From positions 62,001-126,000 of the forward strand of contig JAUGWO010000222.1 of NCBI GenBank assembly GCA_049724395.1: a DNA stretch of 64,000 nt. Direction: 5' to 3'. Position numbers and translations under genes: made by a program. This stretch comes from Spongospora subterranea f. sp. subterranea. Taxonomy: Eukaryota > Endomyxa: Phytomyxea > Phytomyxea > Plasmodiophorida. The notes beneath the pieces were generated by a model, which searched no databases, was not told where the DNA came from, and saw only the letters and a list, made by a program, of their open reading frames with translations. Shown one piece after another: positions 33,413 to 45,006 of the stretch. How positions within the stretch are numbered: position 1 is the stretch's first letter; the number at the start of each line of letters is the position of its first letter.

Positions 33413-33764
33413 TACCGGGCATTTGGTGTTGCCGTTACCCTGTGGCGCAACAGATGATTTATGAGAACTCAATGTCTACACGGATAACCTACCTCTGATG
33501 GTAAATTCAGGATAAAAGGGCTTTTTCATCGTTTGCTGTATTCAATCCCTGACCTAAACATTCACCTACACTTCTTCCCAATTTCACAATATGTTGGAAA
33601 CACGCGTATTCGTGATGTCCAGCTGACATAAACAATTCCGGAAGTACAACCAAGATATCCACAATCTGTACGTCTGCGCACCCGTTTTCTCTCGCTCAAC
33701 CGTACCTAGAGTCTTGATTATGATTGTCGTATATATTGCAAATAGATATTGACCGGGCCCGACT

Positions 33765-35254
33765 ATGTTCCCTCTATTTTGGTTGATAATCCTGGTCGTA
33801 TTGTCTATGAAGTGCCAATCAACGGTCACCTTCTTGAAATGGGTCTTTAGCAGGTGTCAGTGTTTACAGCCCGCCATACTCCAGGTTTATCGGAACACGT
33901 TCGAACACGGCATGGAGCCAATAACCGGACGGGTTCTTTATTTCGAAGGCAATGCTTGTGATTTTGACAATCTCGATGAACGCAGCGTTAGTGGATCAAT
34001 AGTGATGGTGTACAAAGGAGTCTCTGTTCTACAGAGGTTCAAAATGATAAATTTGTTAGGAAAACGCGAAAGCTATTATAGGTCAATTACATTCTCCATT
34101 TCATTCGTTAATGCCTCGTTTCTAATATTTTTGCAGTAGTTTTCGCTCCATGCGTGGTTGCAGTTATGTGTTTGAACGCTAAGGAGTCCTGTCATTTGTG
34201 TCTGGAGAATCGGCCAGATATTCCATTATTGGATGTGTGACGTTTCGATCAGCTGAAAGCGCTTCAAAAATGAGAAAAACGTCGCCGTATCTGTATTTCC
34301 GGATTTCAACACCTGGGAGATCATATTCTCATCGTGGTACTATCAGCTAATTGTCAGATGGATTCCGAGCATTATGTCATTTCACACGTTTATTGTGGCG
34401 TCCATCTTCCTACATGGTCATTATGTCGTGATTGTTAATCGATATCTCGACCATACTCCTGAAATGAGTCGCACTCGGTCCAGGTTTAGGCGGTTTGTAA
34501 TGTCTCCTCTGGGATATCCTCATCTAGCAATATCAGCTTCGATGTGCCATTTTCTCTTAATCGGATTGATTATCGCCATTGGAGGAGTTTACTCAACCGG
34601 CAACCTTCCTACATCAGTGTCCCGTTTCTTCATCACTCTAGACAGTGGTGGTCAATTCATCATCAGCATCTTCTCCTCGGCATTCTGGAATAGCAAAGTC
34701 ACCGAACTTGATAGGACGCGGAAATATTCTCTTTTGACCCGGTTCCTTCGTGGAGATAGTAAAATATCGACGTTCATATTTTGTGCAGTGCTGTTTTCCT
34801 TTGATATCTTCTCGTGCTCATTAGAAGCAATGATTATTAAAGCAAGTATCCAGGGACGACCCCAGCCATGATATTTACTCTGGCCTTTATTGAGTTTATT
34901 CTTGGAGTTAACTTCCTCTGGGGAGCAATCAGTTTTCAACTCGAATGTAGAAAAGTATCAAACCAAGCTGCCACCAATAATACCGCAAATAGGAAGGGTC
35001 TTGAGGATGTGCTGAAGCGTTTATTTGTTTGTGCGATCGCCGTCGGTTTCTTCATGCTGCTTCAACTTCTAGCATTGATTTGCACGGGCGCTTTCTTGAC
35101 ATCTCCCAGTGCATTTATTGTTTTATGGTCCTTCCTCAGCATAAACGGTGCTGCTAAAGTGGCCCTGTTTGTACAAATGTTCCGTCCAAAGAAAGAGGAC
35201 CGGAAATCAGGTGATGCAGCGACGGGGTTCCGATTTGTTGTGTCCAAAACATAA
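33765..35254 (+). pseudogene. PA-domain plus seven-transmembrane protein, array copy 3 (older, broken)
   Basis: Same order as copies 1 and 2: signal peptide (MFPLFWLIILVVLSMK), PA-like region, intron and seven-helix part. It is more diverged and has several frame breaks in the lumenal region, an in-frame TGA where copies 1 and 2 have the VWRF codons (about 34238), and a further disruption near 34840. The last part (34868-35254) is open and has its own C-terminus (GFRFVVSKT). Divergence is uneven. Blocks at 34370-34760 are almost identical to copy 1, while the ends differ more, which suggests gene conversion. Confidence 0.75.
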
Positions 35255-36120
35255 CGTAAAACACTCATTCTACAAGGCCGGCTGATACTGCGCGTTACGT
35301 TGTGGGCGCGTGGCGCCATAAATAAACACCATCACGCTGGCGTTAGTTGCACGCGTCTGATTGTTGTCACCTTCGATTGTTTTTGTTTGGATTCAGGTGC
35401 GGGTTCTGTGTCCAACATTCGCTCAGTGTGTGAGAAAGTTCGCCCGTTCAGTGTCTGCGCCCGTCGTTGTAACGCGGAAAATCCAGTATCGCCTGTATAG
35501 TCTGTGACTGTGACTGTCGTTACTGTAACGCGGGGGAACATCCAGATGTAGATCATAGATCGCCTGTACAGTCTGGTGATGGCTCCGCGTATTGACTGTG
35601 GCAGTATTGTAGCTGATATTCTCAACAGTATATGCATGACTACATTGATAATATAATGTACAACTTTAGTTCAACCGACTTCAGAATCTAGAATCGAAGA
35701 CGACAGAAGACTGGGCCAAACTTGAGAATCCTTCAGTTTCTTTTTTCATGTCGTCAATGAGCGTGAAAGTGCCTTGATATTTGACATCGTACGGTCGACA
35801 GAACTGTTGTCTGTCATGTGTTCCACTATTACAAAATCGCTGGCATGGTTCAATCAAACGGTTTTGGACGATCAAAAGGTTTCACCTTCTAGGCGTGACA
35901 AAATTTGATCCCGCGCCAAATACTTCAGCATACTGCATACTGATCTATTTACAATGTGGAATGGATGAACATCAAGATCAAACACACCACGGCCACCCCG
36001 GTGCCAAAAACCTTTCGCGGACTTTCGCACGGCGTCCTCGCGGTTCTAATTTTGCCGAAAACCCTTTCCTCTGCAATCTCCATATTCGGCGAACAAATTT
36101 GCCATCTTACTCGGTGAAAA
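35255..36120. other. Intergenic with a short duplicated block; possible small minus ORF
   Basis: An approximately 40-nt block (GTAACGCGG...CCAG...ATCGCCTGTAtAGTCTG) occurs at about 35468-35505 and again, expanded, at 35526-35576. A minus-strand frame at 35681-35875 (TFTLIDDMKKETEGF) may be the 3' exon of a small gene whose first exon starts MLKYLARDQILSRLEG near 35925. The join does not keep frame, so this stays tentative. Confidence 0.3.
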
Positions 36121-39100
36121 ATGGTGGGCGTGACGTCGCCTCCCGAACTTCACAATCTCCTGATCGCAATCCAATCTGCCGATCAGAAATCATTGGTGTC
36201 ACAGTTGTCGCTGTTAGGCCAGCACCTTCAGGACCATAATCAGCTCCATGCATATCTGAGGGAGTCACCCCAGATGATGGAAATCACGGGGCTGATCACG
36301 AATGAGACCTCCCCTTACACATCATCCCACTCCATGCAGTTATTGGCGAAAGCCCTATCACATTCCTGTCCGATCTGTTCCATGTCTCGTTCCCGGATCA
36401 TCTGCGATATCATATTCGGCCCGATCAGCGCCATCGTCTTCAAGCACCTGTCTGGCGATGACTCAACGAATGCACACCAGAGCTCTGGCGCTCTGCTCTG
36501 TGTTATTGGACCACGATCAAGGAATCATGATCCTGCGGCGATTGAACTGGTCAATGCGAATCTGGCGCCAAACCAATATTCACGTCGCCACATTCGTGAT
36601 CAAATCCCTCTCACTCCATAGCCGATATATGATGGTGAATGACGGTCCGGCCGGCGCATTGCGTGCTGTCCTCAGCAATATCGCCAAGCTCAACCTGTCA
36701 GACAATCTTCTATCCGACCTGCTCTCGCCGATCAAATCCAATCTCCGCGTCACCGCCTCCATCCTCAACTCGGCTGTGGTCAATCATCTAGTGCAACTCC
36801 TGTCCGGTTCTCAGCCCGATCACCATCGATCAGACATTCTATCATCTTTCATGGAAGCGCTATTATCGTCCAACGCCCCATCCCATATCGCTGTTCGAGT
36901 TGCTTTGGCACTGGACGTTTTCACATCCCTATCCCAGCGCCGTTTGGTTCTGAATTGGATCGCGGACCCAATTCAATGTCCAAAACAATGTTTGACGCCA
37001 TACCTGTCGTCATTACGTTGCTCGATGGAGGCAAGATTATCGTTCCGTTTTATCTGCAACGCCACGTTTTTAGAGCAGCTGATTCGCCGCCTCCCCAGCG
37101 ATGCTGCATCTCTCCCTGATGTGTTGACCAAAACGAGTCTATCGGTAGCGCTGCAGCACTCGTCGAAGCTGATTGTCACGCTGGCGCTGCGGATCGTGTT
37201 GGCGCTGACCGATATTGGCAGTCGACAGGTCTCTAGAATTCCTGAAATGGAATTTTTTGCTCGTTATTCATTGTTGTTCCTTTTAGGCGGTGTCGATCAT
37301 TCCCGACAGTCAGGTGATACTGAGAAGCTGCACCAATCTCGACGACGATCTGCATCTTCGGTGTGTTCGTGGCCTGATACGCTGTTCGGTCATTGGTCGT
37401 GACGCGCCCTGGTCGCTGTTCTCGGCCAATATCACGACTGGCCATCGGCTGTGCGATTTCCTCAGGGTTGATATGCTCTGCAATTCACCGCCAACCGGAA
37501 CCCCACCTGTCCAGGAACTCATCAGGTCTTTGCAAACAGCCACAGACCCGCGCGTATACGCTCGTCTCTTGTGGCTCTTTTGGATCGGCAACAGATTCAA
37601 CGCCCTGATAAAATCATTATTGTTCCAAGTGCTAAACGCCGGAAGCGCTCCAGATATTCCTCAATCGTCCATCAGCGATTTCATGGTATTTTTCACAGTG
37701 GTTACTGAGTAACGGTTTCTGATCACAGTCTCTACTCCAGCGTTCAGACTTATGAATGATGTCGACCGATCGTCTACAATATCCAAAATTCTATCCAGTG
37801 CGTTATCGACTGAAGACGAGATGTTCATGGCATTCAATATGACCAATTGCCCATCTTTTGCTGATTTATGGGCATCATCCCTTCCACATGACTGCGGTTT
37901 GTTTCAGGTAAATTAGATGGTATTCCTTATTCCTGTCGCGGTTTTGAAACATGCTCGCAGTGGTTGCGCGCGATCGTCTCAAGTCGGTTCCCTTGTACGA
38001 TTCTGCCGAACCCGAACTCGTCGTGGACGTTAATTGCGGTTTCCATGAGTTCGCTGTCTATCGAGGATCGATTATCATATTGCCTGCGGGACGATTGCCC
38101 GATCAGTCTCATCTCTCGCTTGATCCCTTCCAGCATTGCCCCGGAATTAGCGAAACTGCCAACGGTTTCCAAGTTTCGCGAAATACAGGAACTGGATCGA
38201 TTAGTCCTGTCGAGTCTTACAAAACGGGCAATCAAACATGCTTCCTCTTCCTTGTTATCGGCGTTGAAGGTTGCCTACTCGGTTGATCGTGCTCGCTTCT
38301 TTATCGTCAAACAAGATTTATCATCGGAAGGTCTGGCTTTCCCATTCGTTGACGACAACGTATCCGATATCTGCATTGATGGCACGCCCGAAGACATGGT
38401 ATTGCTTGAATTAGTTTGTGAAAAGTTCATTTTTTGACACACACGCCTCCAGATTGTTAATTGGGTGGACGATGTGGCGAAATTATCGTCTATCGCTAAA
38501 GAATGGGCCGGTTCCGTTGCTGATCCTAAACAGGAACAGATTCAGGAGCTGTTATCGTCATATTCTGGTTCAACGTCGCCTGTCGATTTATCCCGATATG
38601 AATGTATTCACGCGGCAGGTTTGAATTTGAACACACCATTCGATAACGTATGAAAATGTGTCTAATCTTGATTTTCATCAGATTGCCGAACCCGTCTTAC
38701 CCTTTTTGGAATCCCGTTTGGCCCTAACACGTGCCGTATCGATGACAATACGCCCCTCGATCTAGACGAATGGTTAACGTCATTAGGGTCGTTGATTCGA
38801 TCCCCATCTCGATGGGATAAAGCGGATCCGCAATATATCATCCCATCGGTTCTTGCCATCATTGAGCAATCATCCCCGAAACTTACCCAGCGCTTCCTCG
38901 GTCAGTGATTATTTCAATTCCCCACAATCCGTTGATGCTCTAACAAACGGCGTCTTTCAGATTCGGGTATTATCGGGTTTACATTAGGGAAAGGTCTCTG
39001 TCATCCCAACGATGGATTACGAGCATGTTCCTACAGCTTATTAGCACATTTCTATCAGACGACCGGTCTGATATCAAGCCAAGCCCATCAAGGATTGACC

Positions 39101-40073
39101 TTAATCAAGGATTCGATTGTGGAAGATGAGTCGAGTCCCGACCAAATGCCCTTAATCCCCGAACTCACCGCCATGTTATGGTCCTCGATGTTCTCGGTGC
39201 TGACATCGCGTCAGGGCGACCTCCCATCCAATGTACAACACGATCTGCTCGTTGACCTCTCGTCGTGCTTGGCTTCCTCGCCGTCAGGTTCCAGATTCGC
39301 TCCAGTTCCAGTCGCTAACCGCTCCCCTTCCTTCCCAGATCAACTGGCTTTTGGGCGTTCTTCTCCGGGGCCTCCGAACCAAAACCGACGCCAAGATCGT
39401 CGCCAAATCCGATCTGTGGGCCCGAATCATATCCTGGCATCCATTGCTTGTCAATCGGTCATTATTCTGGGCTGTTATCGCAGCCGGATGCCGTATCGCA
39501 TTATGCAGGGATAGTCTCGTCCATGATCATTCCATCATCCCCTTCATGCACCTCAACTACATGGATGACGGCGCAATCGACTGTATCCACACGTTGGTGG
39601 ATCAGATGCATATGGCGCCATTGCTGATCCGAGCCCAAGCCCAACTGCTTTTGGCGCATCTGATCCCGTATCGTCATCATCTCACTCTCCCAATCATCGC
39701 CAAACTAGCTCATATCGCCCAGCCGATGCAATTCGCCCCGATCATCTCGCCGATCGTTCTGAGTTCGTTGATCGACCTGGCTGGAGACGACCTCCTAACG
39801 TCCATTCCTCTATCCGCCCTTCTACATTGTCTGGGCGATATCGGATCTGGTCATGAGGACCAGGAAATTTTGAGGCGGTTGCTGTCCCGTATATTGAATA
39901 TGAATCAGACAATATCCGATGAGTTATTAGGGCAGATCATGAAGATAATCAGGAATCATGTTATCCCTGATCCAACAGCGGTTCAACTGTTCGCCGCTAT
40001 ATCTAGATGTCGACCCGATCATGATGAACAGGCGATCGATATGACCCTCGATCATCTTCAATCTTATCAGTAA
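36121..40073 (+). CDS. URB1: URB1/NPA1-like nucleolar pre-60S assembly protein
   Basis: URB1 is a very large helical-repeat scaffold for early 60S precursors in the nucleolus. Here the N-terminus reads MVGVTSPPELHNLLIAIQSA. A short intron (about 36449-36479, 31 nt) leads to LALALCSVLLDHDQGIMILR and FVIKSLSLHSRYMMVNDG. The whole protein is alternating helices. Further exons: AVSIIPDSQVILRSCTNLDD (from about 37288), GIPYSCRGFETCSQWLRAIV (about 37920), INWLLGVLLRGLRTKTDAK (about 39340), and a long last exon through IIPFMHLNYMDDGAIDCIH to DHLQSYQ at 40073. At least eight introns are seen, one apparently only 20 nt (37899-37918). About 1,130 aa is shorter than yeast or animal URB1. Identification rests on N-terminal and C-terminal resemblance and helical-repeat character. 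Confidence 0.65.
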
Positions 40074-40290
40074 TATTTATATAAAATATATCGTTTGTGG
40101 CATTATTCGAAGTTCTGCAAACTGTGCCTGTTTCGGAGCTCTGGACTACGCCCTAGCTGTGTAATAGGCGGCAAATTGATCTTCACTTCTGAAAAATGAG
40201 CAGATGAGGCGGTTTTATGCCAATGCCTCACTTTATCTTTATAAAGGAGTGGTCGGATTTGGGTGTTAGTCCGTGGGTGTTATTTATATA
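40074..40290. other. 3' flank of URB1
   Basis: The URB1 stop is followed at once by TAATATTTATATAAAATA, a likely poly(A) region. The rest has no feature up to the mariner element at 40291. Confidence 0.5.
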
Positions 40291-41917
40291 CTCCCTCCGT
40301 TCAGAAATGATAGTCCGATTTGCGGAGTTTCAAAAAATTAACGCGGTTTTTAATTTGTGAGGTTTTTAGTTGCGCGGCCGCAGGACGACGCTCGACCATG
40401 ACATTGTCAGGTGGGGAGTTTGGCTGGGGCGGCACATCTGTTAAACTGCTCTATGACTTGTCCAAAACTAGGGTTTCAAATGGTTGCGGGAGAACGCCCG
40501 CTAGGGCGCCAATTCCTGGTTATTCTAACTTTGAATCATGCCAGTAGATGCGGAACGAGGAAAGCGACCCAACGCTACTAACAGCGAGCGAAACGGGGTA
40601 CTGCAGGCGTTGTTAAGGCAGTCCAAAGAAAGCACTTTAAAAAGGGGGGCAATAAAGGAAGTTGCTGCGGCTTTTAAACTTTCAACCAAATCGGTGTCCA
40701 GAATTTGGAAAAGAGCAAAAGAATGCTTTAACAACGGTCAAGTTTTCGCTGACGTCAGTTCTAGAATAAAAGGCAGATCGGGTAAAACGAAAATGTGCAG
40801 AGGGGAACTGAAGAGAAAAATCCAACAGGTTCCTTTAAGACAGAGATAGCAGAACTTTCCAAAGCATCTGGAATTTCAATCGGAACATTGTTTAACCTCA
40901 AATCAGAGGACAATTTGAAGAGAATTTCCAGTACAGTTAAGCCAACGCTTACGAAAGAAAACAAGAAACAGAGGCTTCAATTCGCGCTCTCCTGCTCTGC
41001 CCAAACTCAAACACATTCCAAACCATGTACGATTACGTCCATGTTGATGAAAAATGGTTTTACTTGACCAAAACAAAAGCGAACTACTACCTTTTGCCCG
41101 AGGAAGAGATGCCGCATCGAACGGTCAAGAGCAAGCGTTTCATTGCCAAGGTGATGTTCCTTGCTGCGGTTGCATGGCCGCGCTATGATCCAAACCGAAA
41201 ATGTCAATTTGATGGCAAGATTGGGATTTGTCCGTTTGTCATCAAAGAGCCTGCAAAAAGAGGGTCTCGAAACAGAGCGCGAGGCACCATAGTTACCAAA
41301 CCTATTGAGGTCACCAGGGTAGAGTATATTCAAGCGATTACAGAAAAAGTGATCCCGTCTATCAAGGAAAAATGGCCAGTTGGAAGCAAAGACATGCATA
41401 TCAAAATCCAGCAGGATAACGCGCGTCGACACGCTAAGGTGGACGATCCGGTCATAATAGAAGCTGGAACATCGTCAGGTTGGAACATTTCATTATCATG
41501 CCAGCCACCCAACAGCCCAGATTTCAATGTTCTGGATCTAGGATTTTTCAATTCCATTCAAGCATTACAGCATCAAACAGCCCCAAAAAACATTGACGAG
41601 CTCATCGAGGCTGTGGAAACTGCTTTTATTGAAACGCCCATCGAAAAACTTGACAATGTTTTTCTTTCTATGCACATGGCAATGGAATCGACCATGAAAA
41701 TAGGTGGCTGTAACCGGTATGCGCTTGCTCACATTGGCAAATACGATTAGCTGGTAACCTGCCAATATCGTTGATTTGCGACCAGCAAGCGATGGAGAAT
41801 GCTAAACAATTACTGAATGGCTAGGGCTGCAGTGACAAAGAAATGGTCCAACTTGCTGTTGTTCAAGCTTTTGTTTCTCCGATATGGTATCGGACTATCA
41901 TTTCTGAACGGAGGGAG
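40291..41917 (+). mobile_element. Mariner-like element with perfect 29-bp terminal inverted repeats
   Basis: CTCCCTCCGTTCAGAAATGA at 40291 continues for 29 bp (to 40319) and is mirrored exactly at 41889-41917, with TA on each side (40289-40290 and 41918-41919) as the target duplication. The 1,627-bp length is normal for a full mariner. The CTCCCTCCGTTC terminus is the sequence well known from plant mariner-like and Stowaway elements. Identical termini imply recent transposition. The transposase inside is interrupted (see the separate entry). Confidence 0.92.
40538..41750 (+). pseudogene. Mariner (plant-type, DD39D-like) transposase, frameshifted
   Basis: Three overlapping frames make up one transposase. 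40538-40849 (MPVDAERGKRPNATNSERNG) includes a helix-turn-helix (VAAAFKLSTKSVSRIWKRA) and a KIQQVPLRQR linker. About 40795-41030 (AELSKASGISIGTLFNLKSE) holds the second DNA-binding half. 41025-41750 is the catalytic domain with first Asp in YVHVDEKWFY, second in KIQQDNARRH and third in NSPDFNVLDLGFF. The spacing and the NSPDxNxLDLGFF signature match plant-type mariners. Frame changes occur near 40840 and again near 41015, so at least two frameshifts disable it. The first catalytic region, MPHRTVKSKRFIAKVMFL, is otherwise well preserved. Confidence 0.88.
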
Positions 41918-42365
41918 TATCGGTCATCGGATTTTTCTTCAACAATCAACCACATGTCTCATCGCAAAAACGGTTGTGATGGACAAGATTCCAAAGGGAG
42001 TGTCGAATTATCTTACAAAAGAACAATTGATTAGAGTTATTTTGTTCAACCAATGACTCCACAGAGGGTGGTGTCGGATAAAGAGCCTTTGAAATCATGA
42101 AATCATTTCTGCCAGCTCAGGAGGGAGCATCGAATGAGGTTCGAAAAAATCCTTCTCGCGACAGTAGGCGAAAATGGACATTGGAGTCCAGGGCGAGACT
42201 TTTGCCGAAACTCCCCCAAAGGCTTTTATCCTTCACCACCCTATGTGGAGTCATTGATTCGTTGGGCCAACAGAGGTAGCTCCTGCTGCACAAAAGAATC
42301 TTGTCGATCACAACCGTTTTGTGCTGAGAGCCTGAGACACGGGTTGATTTCTGAAACAAAAATTC
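41918..42365. other. Flank between mariner and copia fossil, with diverged gag-like stretch
   Basis: The part at about 42115-42260 resembles 43970-44090 (shared 'GCATCGAATGAGG', 'TGGAaTCCAG.GC.A.ACTTT.G', 'CACCACCC'). It probably belongs to a related copia-type fossil. No host gene was seen. Confidence 0.4.
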
Positions 42366-43226
42366 ATTGTGTTATTCCACTCGAGACCAAGAGGCTTTTC
42401 TTTAATCGACATACTTGAGAAGGGTCACCAGTTGAGAATCCGGTAGGCTGTTTCATATATATCTCTTCATGTAGGTCCGCTTGGAGAAATGCACCCACCA
42501 CGTCAAGTTGACGCAATTTCAAATTTGTGGAGGCAGCGAGTGCGAAGATAAGGCGAACTGAAGAGAGATGAGCAACAGGTGAGAAGGTTTCATTGTAATC
42601 AACTCCTGGGCGCTGTGAAAAGCCTTTAACTACAAGTCGAGCCTTGAATTTATCAACTGTGCCATCCTCCTTCGACTTTACCTTGAACACCCATTTATTA
42701 TCGATAGCGCGACGACCTTCTGGTAGCTGACAGAGTTCCCAAGTTTTATTCTCTCACTAGGCCTTCGTATTCGTTATCAATCGCATTCTTCATCAGATGC
42801 CAAAAGGGATTGTAACGGCTACGATTGCCTAGGAAGAGTAAAACTTGGGAACTCTGTCAGCTACCAGAAGGTCGTCGCGCTATCGATAATAAATGGGTGT
42901 TCAAGGTAAAGTCGAAGGAGGATGGCACAGTTGATAAATTCAAGGCTCGACTTGTAGTTAAAGGCTTTTCACAGCGCCCAGGAGTTGATTACAATGAAAC
43001 CTTCTCACCTGTTGCTCATCTCTCTTCAGTTCGCCTTATCTTCGCACTCGCTGCCTCCACAAATTCTTTGAAATTGCGTCAACTTGACGTGGTGGGTGCA
43101 TTTCTCCAAGCGGACCTACATGAAGAGATATATATGAAACAGCCTACCGGATTCTCAACTGGTGACCCTTCTCAAGTATGTCGATTAAAGAGAAGCCTCT
43201 TGGTCTCGAGTGGAATAACACAATCA
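42366..43226. mobile_element. Ty1/copia reverse-transcriptase fossil as an inverted pair
   Basis: Two near-identical pieces of copia-type reverse transcriptase (the 'W.LV.LP.G...I..KWVFK' through 'LDV..AFL...L.EEIYM.QP.GF' region) lie head to head. Minus strand covers about 42366-42752 and plus strand about 42835-43226, with an 80-nt spacer. Only this part of pol is present and no LTRs were seen. The arms differ by very few bases, so the inversion/duplication is young even though the element itself is a broken fragment. Confidence 0.85.
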
Positions 43227-43379
43227 ATCAGTTCTGTCCTTCGTTCGCCTCAAATCGGACCCATGCGTATATATCCGCCGGTGTGGATCATCCATCAAAG
43301 ATGTAGTCCCAGTTGGTGTTAGTGTCCATGATCCTCTGTCCCCTTTAAGTAGCGTAACACCCGTTACGTTACAGTATCA

Positions 43380-44220
43380 TGAAGGAAGGTCTGAGCGCGA
43401 TCAAGAAATACGACGGTTCCGACGACCACGATCTACTTCTTTGGCAACAAAAAGGTTACGATGTATCTATCAACCAAAGATCTTGAGAGTTTCATTGAAG
43501 GACCTCTTGCCAGGCAAATAAGCAGGGAAGATCAACAAGCTGATAAGAAGGCCAAATCGATCATCTGCACTTGCTTGTCTGATTGCCTTCTCAGCAGCGT
43601 TATTACTGAACCAAGCGCACACGCTGTCTGGGTGAAGATACAGAATTTATTCCAGAAGAAATCACGAGCGAACACGATTGGTGAAGGATTTCTGGAATCT
43701 CACAAAAGGAAGCTCATTTATTGCCAACTATGCATCTGCCATCCAAAGTTCATCTACGAGGCTTTACAATGCCGGAAAATTATCAAGTAATGATGATCTC
43801 ATTGACAAACTACTTTCGGGACTTCCAGAAGAATTCGATCCCATTATCATTAAGCTTACCGATGATCCAAAATTTCAGGACGTTATCTCAGAAAGTCTTT
43901 CAAATGATATTTTTGGCGCTGCATTCTCAATTTAGTTGAAAAACTAGCATTTACTCAGAAGAATTGCCATCTCAGGCAGGTGCATCGAATGAGGCTCATT
44001 GGAATCCAGTGCAAAACTTTGGCAGAATCTCTCTTGAAAAACTCTTTATCCACCACCCCTCTGCTATACCAATCCATAGAATGGTTCAACTCAAAGGTCT
44101 TCAACATCGACGGCCACGAGTATAGGAAGGTCGTTGAACATATCGCACAACTTTCCTTGACAGAGAATGCAGCAGGATCAGACCCGAATGTTGACCCATT
44201 CAAGAGACGATTTTGAAAAG
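43380..44220 (+). mobile_element. Ty1/copia gag (UBN2-type) fossil
   Basis: About 43380-43935 encodes a copia-type gag polypeptide: a 'W.....V..yI...L' start, an 'AKS.I...L.D.LL......A...W..L...F' helix region, and 'LI..LL.GLP.EFD.....' further on. A further stretch to about 44216 continues it. It is broken, with several disruptions, and has no neighbouring protease or integrase. Probably from the same family as the reverse-transcriptase pieces to its left. Confidence 0.7.
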
Positions 44221-44293
44221 GTTTATCGCACCACAATCACGGGATGATGAACGGTCGTCAATCATGGCTGTTCACGATGAAATACTTTACCAC

Positions 44294-44545
44294 TATGGAC
44301 TCCAGCTAACACCACTTAACGGCGAGCGCTTTCACCGCTCACGCTGGGCAATGGTGAGCGAATAGATTTGGCGGTAGTCAATAGCTCTTGAACAGAACAA
44401 TCGTCAAAATGGGGGTCTGGATGAGCATCGCCCCATTGACGGTTGTTCTGTTTCAAGACCTATCTACTACCGCCAAATTCGCTCACGATTGCCCGGCGTG
44501 AGCCGTCAAATCGCTCGCTGATGAGAGTGTTAACTGGAGTCGATC
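44294..44545. repeat. Fold-back (inverted-repeat) element, arms about 115 bp
   Basis: The left arm (about 44294-44415: GACTCCAGCTAACAC, GGCGAGCG, GGTGAGCGAATAGATTTGGC, AACAGAACAATCGTCAA) is the reverse complement, at roughly 80% by eye, of the right arm (about 44430-44545, ending GTTAACTGGAGTCGATCAT). There is no coding. Part of the same arm motif (CGGCTCACGCCGGCAATCGT, ATTTGGCGG) recurs at 44796-44842. It resembles a hairpin MITE family. Confidence 0.7.
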
Positions 44546-44935
44546 ATGGCAATCTCACTCTGGAACTCTGACCCCATCGTGCATATCGCTTTTCCATTTG
44601 CCGAACATTGCAGACGGTGAACGAACAAGGTCTGCAGATGGGCTGTAGAACAATTCTAAAAGGACAGGGCCTCAAAGCGGGTTAATCATTGAGAGGCGCC
44701 AGGTTACGACAACACCCCTGCAGCAACATCCAGGACGAAACGGAGTCAATCAAAACTTGATCTTCGGGTGATTACCAAGGAAAGCTGGATCCACTGTTCA
44801 CGGCTCACGCCGGCAATCGTGAGCGAAGACATTTGGCGGACGTGGATCATATACAAGTTTTAGCGACTATAAGGACTTGAATTGAATTCTGCCGGGCCGC
44901 AACTCGCTATCGTAGAAGTCGGCCTTGCTGACATA

Positions 44936-44981
44936 AAGGAGCAGGCGCGTATGTGATCAAGGAGCAGGCGCGTATGTGATC
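44936..44981 (+). repeat. Perfect 23-bp tandem duplication
   Basis: A 23-bp unit beginning AAGGAGCAGGCGCGTATG occurs twice in a row, 44936-44958 and 44959-44981, without mismatch. Confidence 0.95.
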
Positions 44982-45006
44982 AATGTCATAGGCCATTGGA
45001 CCTGTA

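Noticed and set aside
33765-35254. Copy 3 as a functional variable-receptor cassette
   Set aside because: Several frame breaks and an in-frame stop make a full product unlikely, and no switching signal was seen.
44936-44981. Possible CRISPR-like repeat pair
   Set aside because: Only two adjacent copies with no spacer in a nuclear eukaryotic context; it is a simple tandem duplication.
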